Assembly (NCBI GenBank): GCA_016795465.1 | Contig: JAEUHK010000036.1 | Location: forward strand, 1-41,922 | DNA from: Verrucomicrobiaceae bacterium | GTDB taxonomy: Bacteria; Verrucomicrobiota; Verrucomicrobiia; Verrucomicrobiales; Verrucomicrobiaceae | Length of the DNA stretch: 41,922 nt | Direction of reading: 5' to 3' | Shown here: positions 15,901 through 22,697 of the stretch, in pieces | Layout: each line of letters opens with the position of its first letter | How positions within the stretch are numbered: position 1 is the first letter of the stretch | Notes under the pieces: generated by a model | Told to the model about the DNA's origin: nothing | Seen by the model: only the letters and a program-made list of their open reading frames with translations | The model's database searches: none | Program-made: the position numbers and the translations under genes

Positions 15901-18728
15901 GCCACCTGCGCCTTCGGATTGCCCGCCATGATGTAGCCCTGCGCCGTGTTCACAAAATCCAGCGACGCCACCTCCACGCCCTCCGCCGCGGTGTCATTCA
16001 CCGGCGTGAGCGTGATGTCGAGCGTGGCCGATCCTGCGGGAATGATGTACTGGCTCGTGCCGCTGCCGCCATCCGGGCTGGTTCCCGCCGTGGGCGCAGG
16101 CGAGAGCGTGTAGTCCGTCGTGCGAGTCGCAGTGCCGGTGTTCACGTTATAAATCTGCACGGAAAGATCCGCCGTCGTGTCGCCCTCGCGAGTGAGGCGA
16201 ATCGTCGCTGGATTCGCTGTGGCTCCCTCCGCTGCCACGTCATCGGGATAAGAAATCGTCACCGCAGGCAGGCTGGTGCTCGTGAAATTCTCCCCTGTCA
16301 CACTCGGGCCGACCGTGGCTGACTGATTGTTGAAGACCAGCGGATACAAATTCGCCCGAACCGAGTAGGTGCCCGCCGCAAGCCGCGTGATCGTGTAATT
16401 TCCATCGCTATCCGTCCAGGTGCCGCGGAAGGTGGCGCTGTTGGTGTGCGTCGTGTTATTCGACGGCGCGTAGTTCGCCACATACACGCCCTCCAGCGGC
16501 AGCGAGTCCGGTCCAGTGACATTTCCGCTCACGGTGAAAGTCGTCGGGCTGCCCACCGTGATGAGCACCGACTTCGTCGTGCGCTTCCCCTTCATGTCCG
16601 AGGCCGTGCAGAGCACCTGATAGTGCCCGGCGGTGCCCCAGGACTTCGTCTGCACCGCGCTGTTGTTGATGGAGTAGTTTCCATCATCAAAAACCCAGGC
16701 GTAGGCCAGCGTGTCACCATCGGGATCGCTCGCCGTGGCGGTGAAGGTCACCCCCACACCGGTGCCGACACTCGTGGCACTCGCGGCGATGCTCAGCGTC
16801 GGCGCATTGTTCCCCGGCACGTCACCGATCTGCACCTGCACATCCATCGAAGGCGGCACCGTGGTCGTGTTGTTCGCCACGGGCGTGAAGTGGATGTTGA
16901 AGTCCGGATCGCTGAACGTGCGGCCAACCCACAGCGCCGAATCATTCCGCGTATCGGTGATGCCATTGCCAAAACTGCCCGGCGTCATGTCGAGAAGCTG
17001 CGCCCCGCGATTGCTACCATTCAAAGGCGCTCCGCCGCTGCCGCCGATGCCACCGAGGCCCCATTGATCAAAGGTCATCATCAATCCATTCGTGAAACCG
17101 ACGTTCGTATTGTGCCGCAGACGGAATTCCGCCCAGAAATCCCGCTCCGCATCGCGCCTCACGCGCACCGCATAGCGCAGGCTCGGGTCTGCGATGGCCG
17201 CATCCGTCTGGCTGATGCGATACAGCCCGCTCGATGTCACATTCCAAAATTGCTCCGGCGGCATCCAGCTCAGCGTGTTTTTGAAGCTCGAGGTGTACTG
17301 CCCGCTGCTGCCACTGCTGCCCATCACGTCGAAAATATTGCCGTATTCGAGGTTGTTGCCCGGTCCGGTGATACTGGGCGGCGTGGTGCGCCAGTAGTTC
17401 GCATGCCACACGCCCAAGTTGTGCCCCAGCTCATGGAGAAAGACGCCGCTGCTGCTCGACTTCATGCGCATGCCCGCGGCACCCACGCTGGCGCTGCCGC
17501 CGTAGCTGCCTGGGCCACCGCTCCAACGCACCGCCCGCAGATTGTAGCTCGCCGTGTCATAGCCCATCGACTTCGCGATCTGGATGGCATGATTTTGCAG
17601 CAGCGTGTCACCACCGCCCACATCCGTGTTGTAGCGATTGTACCATTCCAGCGGATACGGCAGCACCACCAGCGGTGGAAAAGCATACGTCAGGTAGCAG
17701 CGACCGTAGCTCGTCTGCACGATGTAGTCGTTCGCCGCCTTGAACATGTCATGACACTCCTGCTCATTCTGCGGATCGACCGGATTGTCCGGGAAGCAGG
17801 CACGGATGTACAGGAAACTGCGCCCCCCCGTCGTCCAACTGCTCGGGATGGTGCCAGAGATCGGCGCATGCGACGGACCGCTGCCTGTGCCCGCATTCAA
17901 TTCGGTGCCGAGCTCCTGCCAGTGCGCCTTTTCCTCATCGCTCATGTATTGCTCCGCGATCTGCGTGATGTGACCGCCGCTGCACACATAGATGACCCGC
18001 TCCGGCGTCTCAAAAGCCGGCGTCTCCTCCGAAACCGCCGCCAGCGAGCCATCCGGCGCTTTCTCCACCGGCGTCTCGATCCCAGAAACCGGACAAGCCT
18101 CCACAACCTCCCGCCCGTCCTCCTGCGGCAGCTCACCCACCTCCAGCACCCGCACCGGCGAATCACTCACCGCCATCTCACGCCCCACCGCCACACCATT
18201 CAGCGAGGCGTTCGAGGTGCTGCGCTGCCACTGGCGCTTCCCATAAACATGCGCATTCCAGCGCTTGCCATCCTTGCTGGTGATTGTTCGCGTGTAGGGC
18301 TCCGTCGTCGCCTCCTGTCCTTCCAGCGGCACATTGCCATACACCTCGTAGTCCGCCCGCACTCGCACCCGATCCTCCAACAGCATCAAAATCTCCTTCG
18401 GCAGCTTCTGCCGCACCACCATCGGCACCGCGCTCTCGATGGCGAGCTGCGGGTCCTCTTTGATCAACCTCGCAATCTCCGCCGTGTGCTGCTTCGCATA
18501 CGCTTTGCCGAGTTCGAGGCTCTCCGGCGATGGGTTCGCCGTGTAGTCGGAAAACCATGCCGTGAAGGCCTTGGTCGGTGCGGAGAGCTTCACGACACGT
18601 TGCGGCGAAACGGATCGCTCGATGCGTGTGGAGGCCTTGGCGGCTTGGTTTTCGCCTTCAGGACGAAAAAGGGCCAAAGAGAGAAGGATCGCGGCAAGCG
18701 CGACGAAGGCGAACCATCGCTTTTTCAT
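9933..18728 (-). CDS. Giant exported metzincin protease with PKD, Calx-beta, Fn3-like and RCC1 domains (2931 aa)
   Basis: Order along the protein: membrane signal 1-20; pro-region to about 290; gametolysin (M11)-like metzincin at about 300-625 with zinc site HELGHNLGVWH (432-442) and Met-turn FDVMG (M469); PKD domain 640-726 (SDPDGDTLAYAWVFDDG); carboxypeptidase-regulatory domain 731-815 (DSDGNYTITRLAAGTYSVRA); six Calx-beta repeats at about 822-947, 952-1065, 1067-1175, 1179-1292, 1295-1408 and 1413-1524; Fn3-like 1525-1620; two further beta domains to 1788; fourteen RCC1 repeats 1790-2492; beta domain 2500-2583; Fn3-like 2586-2682; cadherin-like sandwich 2684-2782 (SNDASLSALTLSSGTLTPAF); and a C-terminal module opening DDFDGDGIANVLEYAMG. 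The protein is probably exported and surface-held or released, and calcium-dependent. C212 (EACPVSG) in the pro-region might act as a cysteine switch. Activity on protein is inferred from the intact zinc site; substrate and the role of the RCC1 part are unknown. Confidence 0.9.
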   Translation of the reverse strand: MKKRWFAFVALAAILLSLALFRPEGENQAAKASTRIERSVSPQRVVKLSAPTKAFTAWFSDYTANPSPESLELGKAYAKQHTAEIARLIKEDPQLAIESAVPMVVRQKLPKEILMLLEDRVRVRADYEVYGNVPLEGQEATTEPYTRTITSKDGKRWNAHVYGKRQWQRSTSNASLNGVAVGREMAVSDSPVRVLEVGELPQEDGREVVEACPVSGIETPVEKAPDGSLAAVSEETPAFETPERVIYVCSGGHITQIAEQYMSDEEKAHWQELGTELNAGTGSGPSHAPISGTIPSSWTTGGRSFLYIRACFPDNPVDPQNEQECHDMFKAANDYIVQTSYGRCYLTYAFPPLVVLPYPLEWYNRYNTDVGGGDTLLQNHAIQIAKSMGYDTASYNLRAVRWSGGPGSYGGSASVGAAGMRMKSSSSGVFLHELGHNLGVWHANYWRTTPPSITGPGNNLEYGNIFDVMGSSGSSGQYTSSFKNTLSWMPPEQFWNVTSSGLYRISQTDAAIADPSLRYAVRVRRDAERDFWAEFRLRHNTNVGFTNGLMMTFDQWGLGGIGGSGGAPLNGSNRGAQLLDMTPGSFGNGITDTRNDSALWVGRTFSDPDFNIHFTPVANNTTTVPPSMDVQVQIGDVPGNNAPTLSIAASATSVGTGVGVTFTATASDPDGDTLAYAWVFDDGNYSINNSAVQTKSWGTAGHYQVLCTASDMKGKRTTKSVLITVGSPTTFTVSGNVTGPDSLPLEGVYVANYAPSNNTTHTNSATFRGTWTDSDGNYTITRLAAGTYSVRANLYPLVFNNQSATVGPSVTGENFTSTSLPAVTISYPDDVAAEGATANPATIRLTREGDTTADLSVQIYNVNTGTATRTTDYTLSPAPTAGTSPDGGSGTSQYIIPAGSATLDITLTPVNDTAAEGVEVASLDFVNTAQGYIMAGNPKAQVAITDDESSLPVVKLSAVDDSGGEAGPDTLTMKLERNGPTTAALVVNLAYSAGTAVRNTDFTSPASVTIPIGEASTTFTITPINDSDIETTETIICSTSTNAAYIRSPLGAEQTVTSQLIDDDMPVVSIVASDPAASETGSDKGVFTISRTGGTAAALIVDYGVNGRAVLGTDYRRLEGRATIPAGLASTTVEIVPFDDALDEGTQDVILQLRTAREYYISPSLSTATVTIADNDASQVYVELDTGSGNEPASGAANGPVFNIIRPASGTAITVKYSISGTATSGIDFTALPGSIAFASGDVSKTITVSMLADTALEDAESVTLTLTTGTGYSPLAGQNQSATGWIYDADQPMVEVNVADGTSGLTVPFTETSASEDFFISRRGSTTAALVVNYSMTGTAVEGTDYTALSGTVTIPAGSTGAYVNVVPINDTTPEGTETIIMTLTPTTPTSTYGVRVGSATLLLGDNDSFSGMSVGFAAATSTTNEAVGTYNLAVNRTGTSTGAASVQYRVNGGTAAGNGIDFSLAEGVLNFASGETSKSIPIVIVNDLLPEPAETIVVQLLNQTGANLGTSSHTLTINNVSMPEAFTDPATAVIATGATLNGRAMPGGLAATYWFEYGLTPSYGSVTATQNLASSNTLTAVTAALAGNPLTTYHYRLITQNSRGTSYGINQTFTTGSTIHFATPQTIPIVSNGFFASGSPNLTLGFTPTTGLVLKLVDNTGFLPVSGIFTGKPEGSLITALEGSTPHGFEISYSGGDGNDVTLTFVSEVITFGEIGVKYVGDAPFTLNATSSGASAVSYEIVAGAASASVSGNTVTLTSTPGTVTIKATAGSALPKYQTFVLAAAGTRFVQISMSRGTENVLAIATDGSLWATGQNTHGQLGIGTASALRVLTKVGTDTNWRQVSVGTDHAVATRTDGTLWAFGRNNNGQAGQGSLTTTQYNSPTQIGIDTNWAWAVAGANHCVAVKTNGTLWAWGANGSGQCGQGNTTTTNYPAPTQVGTATNWSEVGDGLFAGADFTLALRTTGTLWSWGSNANGQLGIGSTTTATTPAQVGTANTWNRVVAGNSFAVATRTDNTLWIWGINTSGQHGNGNLTQVTSPVQSLIGTDLDRIACGAEHVVATRTDGTLWTWGRNNVGQLGQGTLNTLQSANTPVKISDLTGWDVIAASANGSLATRDDGLHGWGFNSQGQLSMAHRVARPLVPNFGRVIMAVTLNAQSYVLHEDGSIWGLGYNINGSLGLGASTVTTHTPVSIGSGFTWKRIAGGTSGTDAVFFAIRDDGTLWGMGLNTASQLGDGTTTNRTSLTQIATDSDWSEIATAGAHTVALKENGTLWAWGANTNGQLGDGTTTASTTPVQIGTDTDWRSIAASGSRTHALKQNGTLWGWGLNTNGQIGDNTTTQRTAPVQVGTATDWRSITAGVTHSLAIKTNGTLWAWGINSANQLGDGTTIQRNAPVQIGAATNWRSVSASTNYSIASRTDGTLWSWGSSFVGRLGRANLGSTTTPTQIGTSTAWADVQQNQNSNHTIVTTLDGRPWAFGWNAYGQTAFAGRQHFTPQISVPVLSNTAQTITFTAPSTVPVGDTITLGATALSALPARYIVTGPASLNGDKLTINAAGLVTVLAYQPGDNYWQSSDIRHAYINLAAPVVTTLAATNVGTTTATLNATINANGSTTTAMFQSGTSTSYGTNSPITLTAPAGVSPENVSLGLTGLIPGTTYHFRVSASNLGGTDNGDNLTFTTLSNDASLSALTLSSGTLTPAFASGTLSYSASVTATTSSVNVSATSSHPAAALQYRVNGGDYTTTNGFAIPVPLPTGVTTLQIEVTAEDGVTLRLYTLQITRPPGFEQWSTAAGITGTMNVGPLDDFDGDGIANVLEYAMGMAGANGGGTGGLVLNGSTLSSTGQPISRQLPPPGGGAPEWCAIYIRRKDHAQAGLTYTPQFSVNLSIWEASTATPTVLADDGTYEALCIPYPLISGQPSKFFKLGVTIAP
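11255..13361 (-). repeat. Fourteen tandem RCC1-type repeats inside the giant protein gene
   Basis: About 50-residue (150-bp) units share the pattern VATRTDGTLWAWGxNxxGQLG followed by a T-rich turn and VGTxTxW. The key Trp of each unit falls near residues 1812, 1862, 1914, 1970, 2020, 2070, 2122, 2169, 2224, 2275, 2325, 2375, 2425 and 2477. Units 7 and 14 are the most worn, and unit 7 is followed by a non-repeat spacer (about 2135-2155). Repetition at the DNA level is obvious, so this stretch is liable to recombination and to assembly errors. Confidence 0.88.
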
Positions 18729-18867
18729 GGCTGGAGAGGGGCGGGATGGGGTTGAAGACCAATTAACCAGGGAATCTTACCCTGATTCACGTCCCATTAG
18801 CAATAATGAAGGTGTCACGCTGAACGCTTCCGCGCGAACGAATCGGCAGCGCCGAAGCCCTGCATCC

Positions 18868-18903
18868 AACAAAAAATGGATGCCTCCGCGAAGAGGCATC
18901 CAT
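18868..18903 (-). terminator. Intrinsic terminator of the Pro-rich protein / small peptide unit
   Basis: A perfect 11-bp stem (ATGGATGCCTC at 18876-18886 paired with GAGGCATCCAT at 18893-18903) closes a 6-base loop. On the minus strand it is followed by a run of six T. There is no T run on the plus side, so it acts on minus-strand transcripts. It lies 33 bases after the stop of the 26-codon frame at 18936-19016. Confidence 0.88.
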
Positions 18904-18935
18904 CAAGGTGTTTGGAGCTGTAAAGCTCGGTCAGC

Positions 18936-19016
18936 TCACAGGCCGCCGCTCTGCGCGAGAAAGTTCAGCGCGAGGGTGCCGATGGCGAGAAGGAAAACGA
19001 TCCAAGCAAGAGGCAT
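18936..19016 (-). CDS. 26-residue hydrophobic membrane peptide
   Basis: The frame codes for a peptide starting MPLAWIVFLLAIGTLALNFL and ending AQSGGL: one membrane-spanning helix with a short polar tail. It lies 47 bases after the stop of the Pro/Ala-rich membrane protein on the same strand and 33 bases before a strong intrinsic terminator, so it must be in the same transcript if that terminator serves the gene. No Shine-Dalgarno is seen. It resembles small single-span subunits that attach to larger membrane proteins, but no family is recognised. Against it: any 80-base stretch can hold a chance frame. In favour: the hydrophobic pattern and position. Confidence 0.5.
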   Translation of the reverse strand: MPLAWIVFLLAIGTLALNFLAQSGGL

Positions 19017-19063
19017 AAAGGTGGAGGAAGGGTTGGTGTGAATCAGACGAGTTCAGCCAAGCA

Positions 19064-20047
19064 TCAGGGGATGGAAGGCAGTTCCGTGCGCTGGAAGGTG
19101 TTGTCCCACGCACCATTGCTCGGGTTGCGGGTCTCCCATTTCTGTTTGCCGGATTCCGGCACCATGATCGGGGAGGCACCATTGGCGACATCGGTCTTCA
19201 CCATGTCCGCACCAAACATCTGGATGACCAGAAGCGCGGCGGCGAGCACGAAGCAGATGGCCGAAAGGGGCATCAGGCCGGCTTCAGGATCTTTTTCTTC
19301 GTAGAACTGCTCGGAATCAGCGGCGGCGGCACGCTTCACCGGGGCGCTCGGAGGCGCGGAGATCGGCGCACGCTGCATGGCCTGGGTGGGCTGAAGCTTC
19401 ACCGTGGCCTTAGGAAGCGGGGCGGTGCCACCAGCGATCATCGGACCGGTTCCAGAACCGGAGCCCGGTGCTTTTGGAGCAGGCTTCGGAGCCAGCGGAA
19501 CGGTGGCAGCACCTGCTTCGACGCGCGGAGCGGCTCCAGGAACGCCGGGGGCCTTGGCAAGCGGACGTGTGGCGGCAGGAAGGGAGGCCGTGGGAGGCCC
19601 AGCAGGACGGGGTGCTCCAGGGGCGGAAGGAGCAGCAGGAGCCACGGGCGGACGAGCAGGAGGAGGCACCGGAGCTCCGGCGGAGGGAGCGGAAGGCGGC
19701 GGCGCAGCCACGACCGGGATGGCGGAGGTCGTCTTCTTCGAAGGCGGCGGCATCGGCGGGGAAGGCAGCTTCACCGGGGAGGTGGCGCTTTTCGGTGCCG
19801 GCGGAGGCAGCGGAGCGGAAGGAAGCTGAATCGGAGCTGTCGAAGTCTTCGCGGCCACCGGGACGGCAGAGGTCGTGGAGCTGGATGGGGCCACGCTGCC
19901 GGTCACGGGACTCACGGGCGCGGTGGCTTCACGAGCCTGGGTGACGCCAGCGCCGGGACGGGCACGCAGGGTGATGCGCACGGTTTCTTTCTTCAGCGGC
20001 ACGGCTGAGGTCTTGGGCGTGGAAGACGGGTTTTCTTGGTCGCTCAT
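19064..20047 (-). CDS. Pro/Ala-rich single-pass membrane protein, unknown function
   Basis: The protein has 327 residues. It starts with a short conserved-looking head (VPLKKETVRITLRARPGAGV, 17-36). About 200 residues of Pro/Ala/Ser/Thr-rich low-complexity sequence follow (for example APLPPPAPKSATSPVKLPSP). A charged stretch (EQFYEEKDPEAG) precedes one membrane helix at about 258-283 (LSAICFVLAAALLVIQMFG). The last 44 residues contain Trp and Asn (WETRNPSNGAWDNTF). With no signal peptide, the long Pro-rich part is probably cytoplasmic and the tail periplasmic, by analogy with single-span proteins; topology is not proven. It is probably in one transcript with the small peptide at 18936-19016. 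The Pro-rich part may be a flexible tether. I know similar heads in Verrucomicrobia but no assigned function. The base composition of the low-complexity part is strongly G/C. Confidence 0.8.
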   Translation of the reverse strand: MSDQENPSSTPKTSAVPLKKETVRITLRARPGAGVTQAREATAPVSPVTGSVAPSSSTTSAVPVAAKTSTAPIQLPSAPLPPPAPKSATSPVKLPSPPMPPPSKKTTSAIPVVAAPPPSAPSAGAPVPPPARPPVAPAAPSAPGAPRPAGPPTASLPAATRPLAKAPGVPGAAPRVEAGAATVPLAPKPAPKAPGSGSGTGPMIAGGTAPLPKATVKLQPTQAMQRAPISAPPSAPVKRAAAADSEQFYEEKDPEAGLMPLSAICFVLAAALLVIQMFGADMVKTDVANGASPIMVPESGKQKWETRNPSNGAWDNTFQRTELPSIP

Positions 20048-20195
20048 GAGAGGGAGATGTGAATAAAGGGAATTGCTTATTCTTTAGCGACTCCCGCCCT
20101 CTTGCGTCAATCCCTTTTCCTCCCCGGTTGCAAATATCCAAAGGGTGCTCGTAAGTTTCCATAATCGAGCGCCATCCGGCCTCCCTTTCCCCTCT

Positions 20196-21173
20196 ATGAA
20201 ACGCATTCTTGTCACCGGCGGCGCCGGGTTCATCGGCTCCCACACCGTTCAGCGTCTCCTGCGCGATGGCGCGGAGGCCGTCGCCGTGCTCGACAGCTTC
20301 AACGACTATTACAATCCGGCCATCAAGCGGGCCAACATCGCCGCCATGGCCGATCCGCGCCTCAGCGTGCACGAGGGCGACCTCACGGATGCCGCCTTCG
20401 TCCGCGATGTCTTTGAAAAAGGCCGCTTCGATGCCGTCGTGCACCTCGCTGCCCGGGCGGGCGTGCGTCCCTCCATCGAGCAGCCGGAGCTTTACATCGA
20501 CACGAACATCAAAGGCACCTTCAACATGCTCGAATCCGCCCGCCGCACCGGGGTGAAGCAGTTCGTCTTCGCCAGCAGTTCATCCGTGTATGGCGTGAAC
20601 AAGAAAGTACCCTTCGCCGAGGCCGATCCGATTCTCCAGACCATCAGCCCCTATGCGATGACCAAGATGGCGGGCGAGCAGATGTGCTCGAATTACAGCC
20701 ACCTCTACGGCTTGAAGACCGTCAGCCTGCGCTTTTTCACTGTCTATGGCCCCCGCCAGCGTCCTGACCTCGCGATTTCGAAGTTCACCCGCCTCATCGA
20801 GGAGGGCAAACCCATCGACAAATATGGCGATGGAACCACCGCCCGCGATTACACCTTCGTGACCGACATCGTGGACGGCATCATCGGCTCCGTGAACTAC
20901 ACCAGCGGCCCCATTTGCGACATCTTCAACCTCGGCGGCTCGCAAACCGTGACCCTGAACGACCTCATCGCCGCCATCGAGGCCGCCACGGGCAAAAAAG
21001 CGCAGATCAACCAGCTCCCCGACCAGCCCGGCGATGTCCCGCTGACCTCCGCGGACGTGACCAAGGCCACCTCGTTGCTGAACTTCAAGCCCACCACCCA
21101 CATCCATCAGGGCATCCCGAAGTATGTGGAATGGTTCCGCGACATGCGAGCCAAGGGCGTGGCGGTGTGCTGA
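20196..21173 (+). CDS. NAD-dependent nucleotide-sugar epimerase (UDP-glucuronate 4-epimerase-like)
   Basis: A short-chain dehydrogenase of the extended type, 325 residues, the usual length. It shows the NAD loop GGAGFIGSH (8-16), DSFNDYYNPAIKR (33-45), SSSSVYG (127-133) and the catalytic SPYAMTK with Y153 and K157. It ends with the C-terminal sugar-binding region (ARDYTFVTDIVDGI, LGGSQTVTLNDL). The DSFNDYY element and ADPILQTISPYAMTK favour the UDP-glucuronate/galacturonate 4-epimerase group, which supplies uronic acids for capsule or LPS. It acts in the cytoplasm. The start at 20196 places the NAD motif at the usual distance; the frame is open 17 codons further upstream without sense. Divergent from the Pro-rich protein gene; its end shares a two-way terminator with the convergent oxidoreductase. 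Confidence 0.9.
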   Translation: MKRILVTGGAGFIGSHTVQRLLRDGAEAVAVLDSFNDYYNPAIKRANIAAMADPRLSVHEGDLTDAAFVRDVFEKGRFDAVVHLAARAGVRPSIEQPELYIDTNIKGTFNMLESARRTGVKQFVFASSSSVYGVNKKVPFAEADPILQTISPYAMTKMAGEQMCSNYSHLYGLKTVSLRFFTVYGPRQRPDLAISKFTRLIEEGKPIDKYGDGTTARDYTFVTDIVDGIIGSVNYTSGPICDIFNLGGSQTVTLNDLIAAIEAATGKKAQINQLPDQPGDVPLTSADVTKATSLLNFKPTTHIHQGIPKYVEWFRDMRAKGVAVC

Positions 21174-21190
21174 GTGCCTTCAAAACACGG

Positions 21191-21224
21191 AAAAGGCCGG
21201 AAAGTGCCCTTCCCGGCCTCTTTT
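21191..21224. terminator. Two-way intrinsic terminator between convergent genes
   Basis: The stem AGGCCGG (21194-21200) pairs with CCGGCCT (21213-21219). It is preceded by AAAA and followed by CTTTT, so it can stop transcripts on either strand. It lies between the stops of the epimerase (plus) and the Gfo/Idh gene (minus). Confidence 0.78.
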
Positions 21225-21238
21225 CATGAAACGAGCTC

Positions 21239-22603
21239 TCAAGCCGCGGCGACCTCAAAACCGGCGCGATACTGCTTCGTGAGCAGTTTGTCCGCCTCCG
21301 GCGAATTGTTGAAGCGCAGGTTCGCGGCATCCCATTCGAGCACGAGCTTGCTCTCCTCCAGGCGACCAGAGACGCTGTCGTAGGTCGGGCGGCACACGCG
21401 AGTAGCGATGTTGCCAAGCTGCACCGTCTCGGCCAGCGGTGCAGCATAGTGAAAGCCATCGCTCGTCTTTTTGCCTTCTAGGCAGGCATCGATCCAAGTG
21501 TGCCAGTGGCTGCGACCTTCCTCTTTGGGATATTTGAAGCCGGTGAACTTATCCATCGGATACAGCCGCGGCCCGGCCACATGGGCCTGCACGAGACAAC
21601 CGTTCTCGCCAATGAAAACACTGCCGCTGGCAGGAAGGTCGATGTCACCGGGCATCTGCGCGATCTTGTGGCTCGGCTTCAGCCCGCCATCCATCCAAGT
21701 GACCTTCAATGTCTTGCCCGCGGTGTATTGCGTGCCGGGAAAGACATAGCTCACCGTCTCATGCGAGGGCCAGATGTGCTCGTTCACACCGCTGTTCTTC
21801 GCCGTGATGCTGATCGGCGCGGTCAATTCGAGTGCGGTGAAGACCGGATCCAGGATGTGGCAGCCGAAATCCCCCAGCGCACCACCACCGAAGTCCTGCC
21901 AGTCACGCCACGAGAAAGGATGATAAGCAGGCGCATAGTCACGCATCGGAGCCGCACCGATCCACAGGTCCCAATTCAAATTCGCGGGAGCCTTCGCAGC
22001 CGGTGGAGGCGCAAGCAACCGCGTGCGTTCATTGCCCGTCACGCCCACCCACGACCACACTTCCTTCACTTTGCCGATGGCTCCCTCTTTGATCAAACGA
22101 GTGCCGAGACGGTATTCGAGCGCGGAGTGAATCTGATTGCCCATCTGCGTCGTCACGCCTGTCTTTTCCGCCCACAGGCGCATCTGACGCGCCTCCCACA
22201 CCGTGTGCGCGAGCGGCTTCTGGCAATACACATGCTTCTTCCGCTGCATCGCCGCGACAGCGACAGGTGCATGCATGTGATCCGGGATGCCAACAGTCAC
22301 CGCATCAAAGCCATCGCCGAGCGTGTTAAACATTTCGCGATAGTCACTGAAGTGCTTCACGCCCGGATGCGCCTTGTCCGCCTGATCGAAGCGATTCGCA
22401 TCGACATCGCAGAAGCCGACGAATTTCACCGCGGCATGCGTGCCCACGTTCTTCAAATCGCTGAAGCCCATGCCGTTCACGCCCACGCAGGCCACCTGCA
22501 GCTTGCTGTTGAGATTTTGTCCACGAACGAAGGCTGGAAAGGCGACAGCGGCGGAAGCGAGCGTGGTGTTTTGCAGGAAGGAACGACGAGTGGTGGTGGT
22601 CAT
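21239..22603 (-). CDS. Tat-exported Gfo/Idh/MocA-family oxidoreductase
   Basis: The 454-residue protein starts MTTTTRRSFLQNTTLASAAV, a twin-arginine signal (RRSFL), so it is folded in the cytoplasm and exported, presumably with its NAD(P). The dinucleotide-binding loop is VACVGVNGMGFSDL and the usual EKP motif appears as YCQKPLAHTVWEARQM. The C-terminal sandwich includes WDLWIGAAPMRDYAPAYHPF and WRDWQDFGGGALGDFGCHIL, typical of the large Verrucomicrobia/Planctomycetes group of secreted Gfo/Idh proteins. Substrates are sugars or sugar derivatives, not predictable here. The start was chosen at 22603 because the Tat signal begins there; the frame is open further upstream without sense. Divergent from the outer-membrane barrel gene with 94 bases between the starts. 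Confidence 0.9.
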   Translation of the reverse strand: MTTTTRRSFLQNTTLASAAVAFPAFVRGQNLNSKLQVACVGVNGMGFSDLKNVGTHAAVKFVGFCDVDANRFDQADKAHPGVKHFSDYREMFNTLGDGFDAVTVGIPDHMHAPVAVAAMQRKKHVYCQKPLAHTVWEARQMRLWAEKTGVTTQMGNQIHSALEYRLGTRLIKEGAIGKVKEVWSWVGVTGNERTRLLAPPPAAKAPANLNWDLWIGAAPMRDYAPAYHPFSWRDWQDFGGGALGDFGCHILDPVFTALELTAPISITAKNSGVNEHIWPSHETVSYVFPGTQYTAGKTLKVTWMDGGLKPSHKIAQMPGDIDLPASGSVFIGENGCLVQAHVAGPRLYPMDKFTGFKYPKEEGRSHWHTWIDACLEGKKTSDGFHYAAPLAETVQLGNIATRVCRPTYDSVSGRLEESKLVLEWDAANLRFNNSPEADKLLTKQYRAGFEVAAA

Positions 22604-22697
22604 GGCGGAGCTACTACGCACGCAGCCGCGCATGAATTGCACACTGTCGAGCAAGCGCTGTGGATCAAAGCGCCACCAGCAATGCTTTTATAGGCGC

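Noticed and set aside
16446..18755. Second long plus-strand open frame opposite the giant gene (769 codons)
   Set aside because: Arg/His-rich shadow of the protease domain region without recognisable protein features.
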